From positions 1-16,292 of the forward strand of contig JAAFHI010000013.1 of NCBI GenBank assembly GCA_013298335.1: a DNA stretch of 16,292 nt. Reading direction: 5' to 3'. Positions 15,004-16,292 of the stretch are shown here, piece after piece. Below the pieces are notes generated by a model. The model was not told the origin of the DNA, ran no database searches, and saw only the letters and a list, made by a program, of their open reading frames with translations. Numbering within the stretch: position 1 is the first letter of the stretch; each line of letters opens with the position of its first letter. The position numbers were made by a program, and so were the translations under genes. Origin of the DNA: Actinomycetota bacterium. GTDB lineage: Bacteria; Acidobacteriota; Blastocatellia; Chloracidobacteriales; Chloracidobacteriaceae.

Positions 15004-16292
15004 TCACTTCGGTTTTTGTCCGCCCGGATTTGCCAGAACGACCGTCAGGTTGACGAGCGTCTCGCCGGTCTCGGCAACCGTGACCGTGGCCGGGGTGACG
15101 GCCGTCACGGTTGGATTCGGTCCGCTCGGCAATCGCGCGGACACCTTGATGGAATAGGTTCCGGGAATCAGATGCTGGATCAGGAAGCGGCGATTGGCAT
15201 CCACCTCCCTGAACTCGACCACTTTGGACGGCAGCCCCTCGGCTTGCAGAATCACCAGGAAGCTGGTGTTCGGCAGTGGCTGGTCTCCATTGAATTGAAG
15301 CTGCCCGTGCGCCAGACCACTCTGAAGCCCCGCCGTGATGAGGAGGTCCTTGACAGGTTCGGTTCCAACCGTGATGCCGGCGGCGGTTTTGTCTTCGTCG
15401 GCTTGGCGTATTTCGATGGTTTGAAGCGGTGCGCGGGCCGTGTGCGGCGGACTGAGATCAATCTGGTAATTTCCGGGCGGTATGCCGATAAATTGGAATG
15501 TCCCGTCGGCATTGAGAATGCCTGTCCGGATTCTTTCCGCCGAAAGCGGGCGCGACGCCAGGGAGATGGAGCATTGGGAGAAGGGGAACGAGTCCGGTTT
15601 GCCCAGGATTTGGAGCTGCCCGGTCAGCGTGACACCCCGCTTGAGCCGGATCGTCAAGTTCAGGTCGCCGTCACGGACCGTGATCGGAAACGGCTCGACG
15701 AAATATTCACTATCCGTTCGCGGATTGAGAACTCGGACCTGATAGTCGCCAGGTCTGATCCCGAGAATTCGAAACTCACCCTTGGTATGGAAGTTTGGGT
15801 CGGCTGTCACCCCCCCGACGGCGCCCCGCCCCATCTTGTAATCCACCATGACCTGCAGGTCCGACACCAGTGCGCCGGTCACGTCGTCCACCAGTTTCCC
15901 GGCGATGGTGAAGTGTTTCATCGGCTCACCGGTCCGGATGTCACGGTTTGCCACCACCTCGCCGAGGCCAAGTTCGATGACGGTCGCCTGTCGTGGATCG
16001 GTGACATTTGGATAAAAGGTGGGGGGAGATTCTTTCCGCCTGATGTTGACGACACCACCCTCATCCGGCAGAAGGAAGTTGCCGATACCCACGATGTAGC
16101 GCCCTGGTGGCAGCCCTGAAATGCGATAGACGCCCTCCCGGTCGGTCCATATCTCTTTCGAGTCGTAGTCGAAGTAACCTTCCGAGAAATTATCCCATTT
16201 TTCCAGGTTCATCCCGGCATTTTTGGTAAGTCTGAAAAGCTTGAGCCGCTGAGTAACGACCGGGCGGTCTTCCTTATCGGTGATGCGACCGG
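15004..16292 (-). CDS. Secreted carboxypeptidase-regulatory-like-domain protein, 5' end off the window (first of three)
   Basis: The frame is open from the window edge through GRITDKEDRPVV to the stop at 15004, so the start lies outside. The ATG at 16212 is internal by comparison with its neighbour, which has the same ITGRVTDAENRPVV segment before this point. About 429 residues are visible: REGVYRISGLPPGRYIVGIG, FTIAGKLVDDVTGALV, GEFRILGIRPGDYQVRVL, LTIRLKRGVTLTGQLQI, GTFQFIGIPPGNYQIDL and RFLIQHLIPGTYSIKV, then a final TVTVAETGETLVNLTVVLA strand and NPGGQKPK. It aligns block for block with the 12744-14420 product, including the closing GETxxxLTV strand, which shows recent gene duplication. 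No catalytic motif is seen. It is upstream of the ligase and the other two paralogs and may head their transcript. Confidence 0.82.
   Translation of the reverse strand, partial: GRITDKEDRPVVTQRLKLFRLTKNAGMNLEKWDNFSEGYFDYDSKEIWTDREGVYRISGLPPGRYIVGIGNFLLPDEGGVVNIRRKESPPTFYPNVTDPRQATVIELGLGEVVANRDIRTGEPMKHFTIAGKLVDDVTGALVSDLQVMVDYKMGRGAVGGVTADPNFHTKGEFRILGIRPGDYQVRVLNPRTDSEYFVEPFPITVRDGDLNLTIRLKRGVTLTGQLQILGKPDSFPFSQCSISLASRPLSAERIRTGILNADGTFQFIGIPPGNYQIDLSPPHTARAPLQTIEIRQADEDKTAAGITVGTEPVKDLLITAGLQSGLAHGQLQFNGDQPLPNTSFLVILQAEGLPSKVVEFREVDANRRFLIQHLIPGTYSIKVSARLPSGPNPTVTAVTPATVTVAETGETLVNLTVVLANPGGQKPK

Noticed and set aside
14824..16119. 431-codon open frame on the plus strand
   Set aside because: Antisense to the ligase and the partial carboxypeptidase-regulatory-like gene, with no motifs.
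1..16292. CRISPR arrays, tRNA or rRNA genes, insertion sequences
   Set aside because: No regularly spaced repeat array, tRNA-like cloverleaf, rRNA signature or transposase was recognised on either strand.

Overview
The window is GC-rich, protein-dense bacterial chromosome with short gaps between genes. Three neighbouring secreted carboxypeptidase-regulatory-like-domain proteins, a secreted amidohydrolase, a lipoprotein penicillin-acylase homologue and 14-bp AGTGGCCAG-type intergenic repeats suggest Acidobacteriota (perhaps Blastocatellia) or a similar soil lineage. This is inferred from gene style; no rRNA or tRNA was seen.

Region 1-5044 is read on the minus strand: a YtxH-like membrane protein, a candidate terminator, a DUF948 (YtxG-like) membrane protein, an inverted-repeat cluster, an exported MTA/SAH-deaminase-like amidohydrolase, a Uma2 (DUF820) nuclease-fold protein, and a SpoVR-family gene that runs off the left edge. 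The SpoVR gene is the highlight. After 262 codons of ordinary SpoVR sequence it is interrupted, inside the conserved NEGWA-(S/T) motif, by an in-frame intein. The visible 323 intein residues hold N-terminal splicing blocks, a LacI-type helix-turn-helix, and both LAGLIDADG motifs of a homing endonuclease. The C-terminal splicing blocks and C-extein lie outside the window.

Positions 5045-5424 form a divergent intergenic region with two DnaA-box-like TTTTCCACA sites. Positions 5425-8807 are read on the plus strand: an orphan HlyD/RND-type adaptor lipoprotein, a four-helix DUF6069-like membrane protein, a duplicated 105-bp copy of the adaptor gene's 3' end, a secreted beta-propeller-like protein, and a small gene broken by an apparent one-base frameshift.

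Positions 8815-16292 are read on the minus strand: three paralogous secreted carboxypeptidase-regulatory-like proteins (the first one partial at the right edge), a 2'-5' RNA ligase-like 2H phosphoesterase lying among them, and a penicillin-acylase-family Ntn hydrolase lipoprotein. Two junctions there are tightly coupled: an ATGA overlap, and a TTG start 4 nt after a stop codon.
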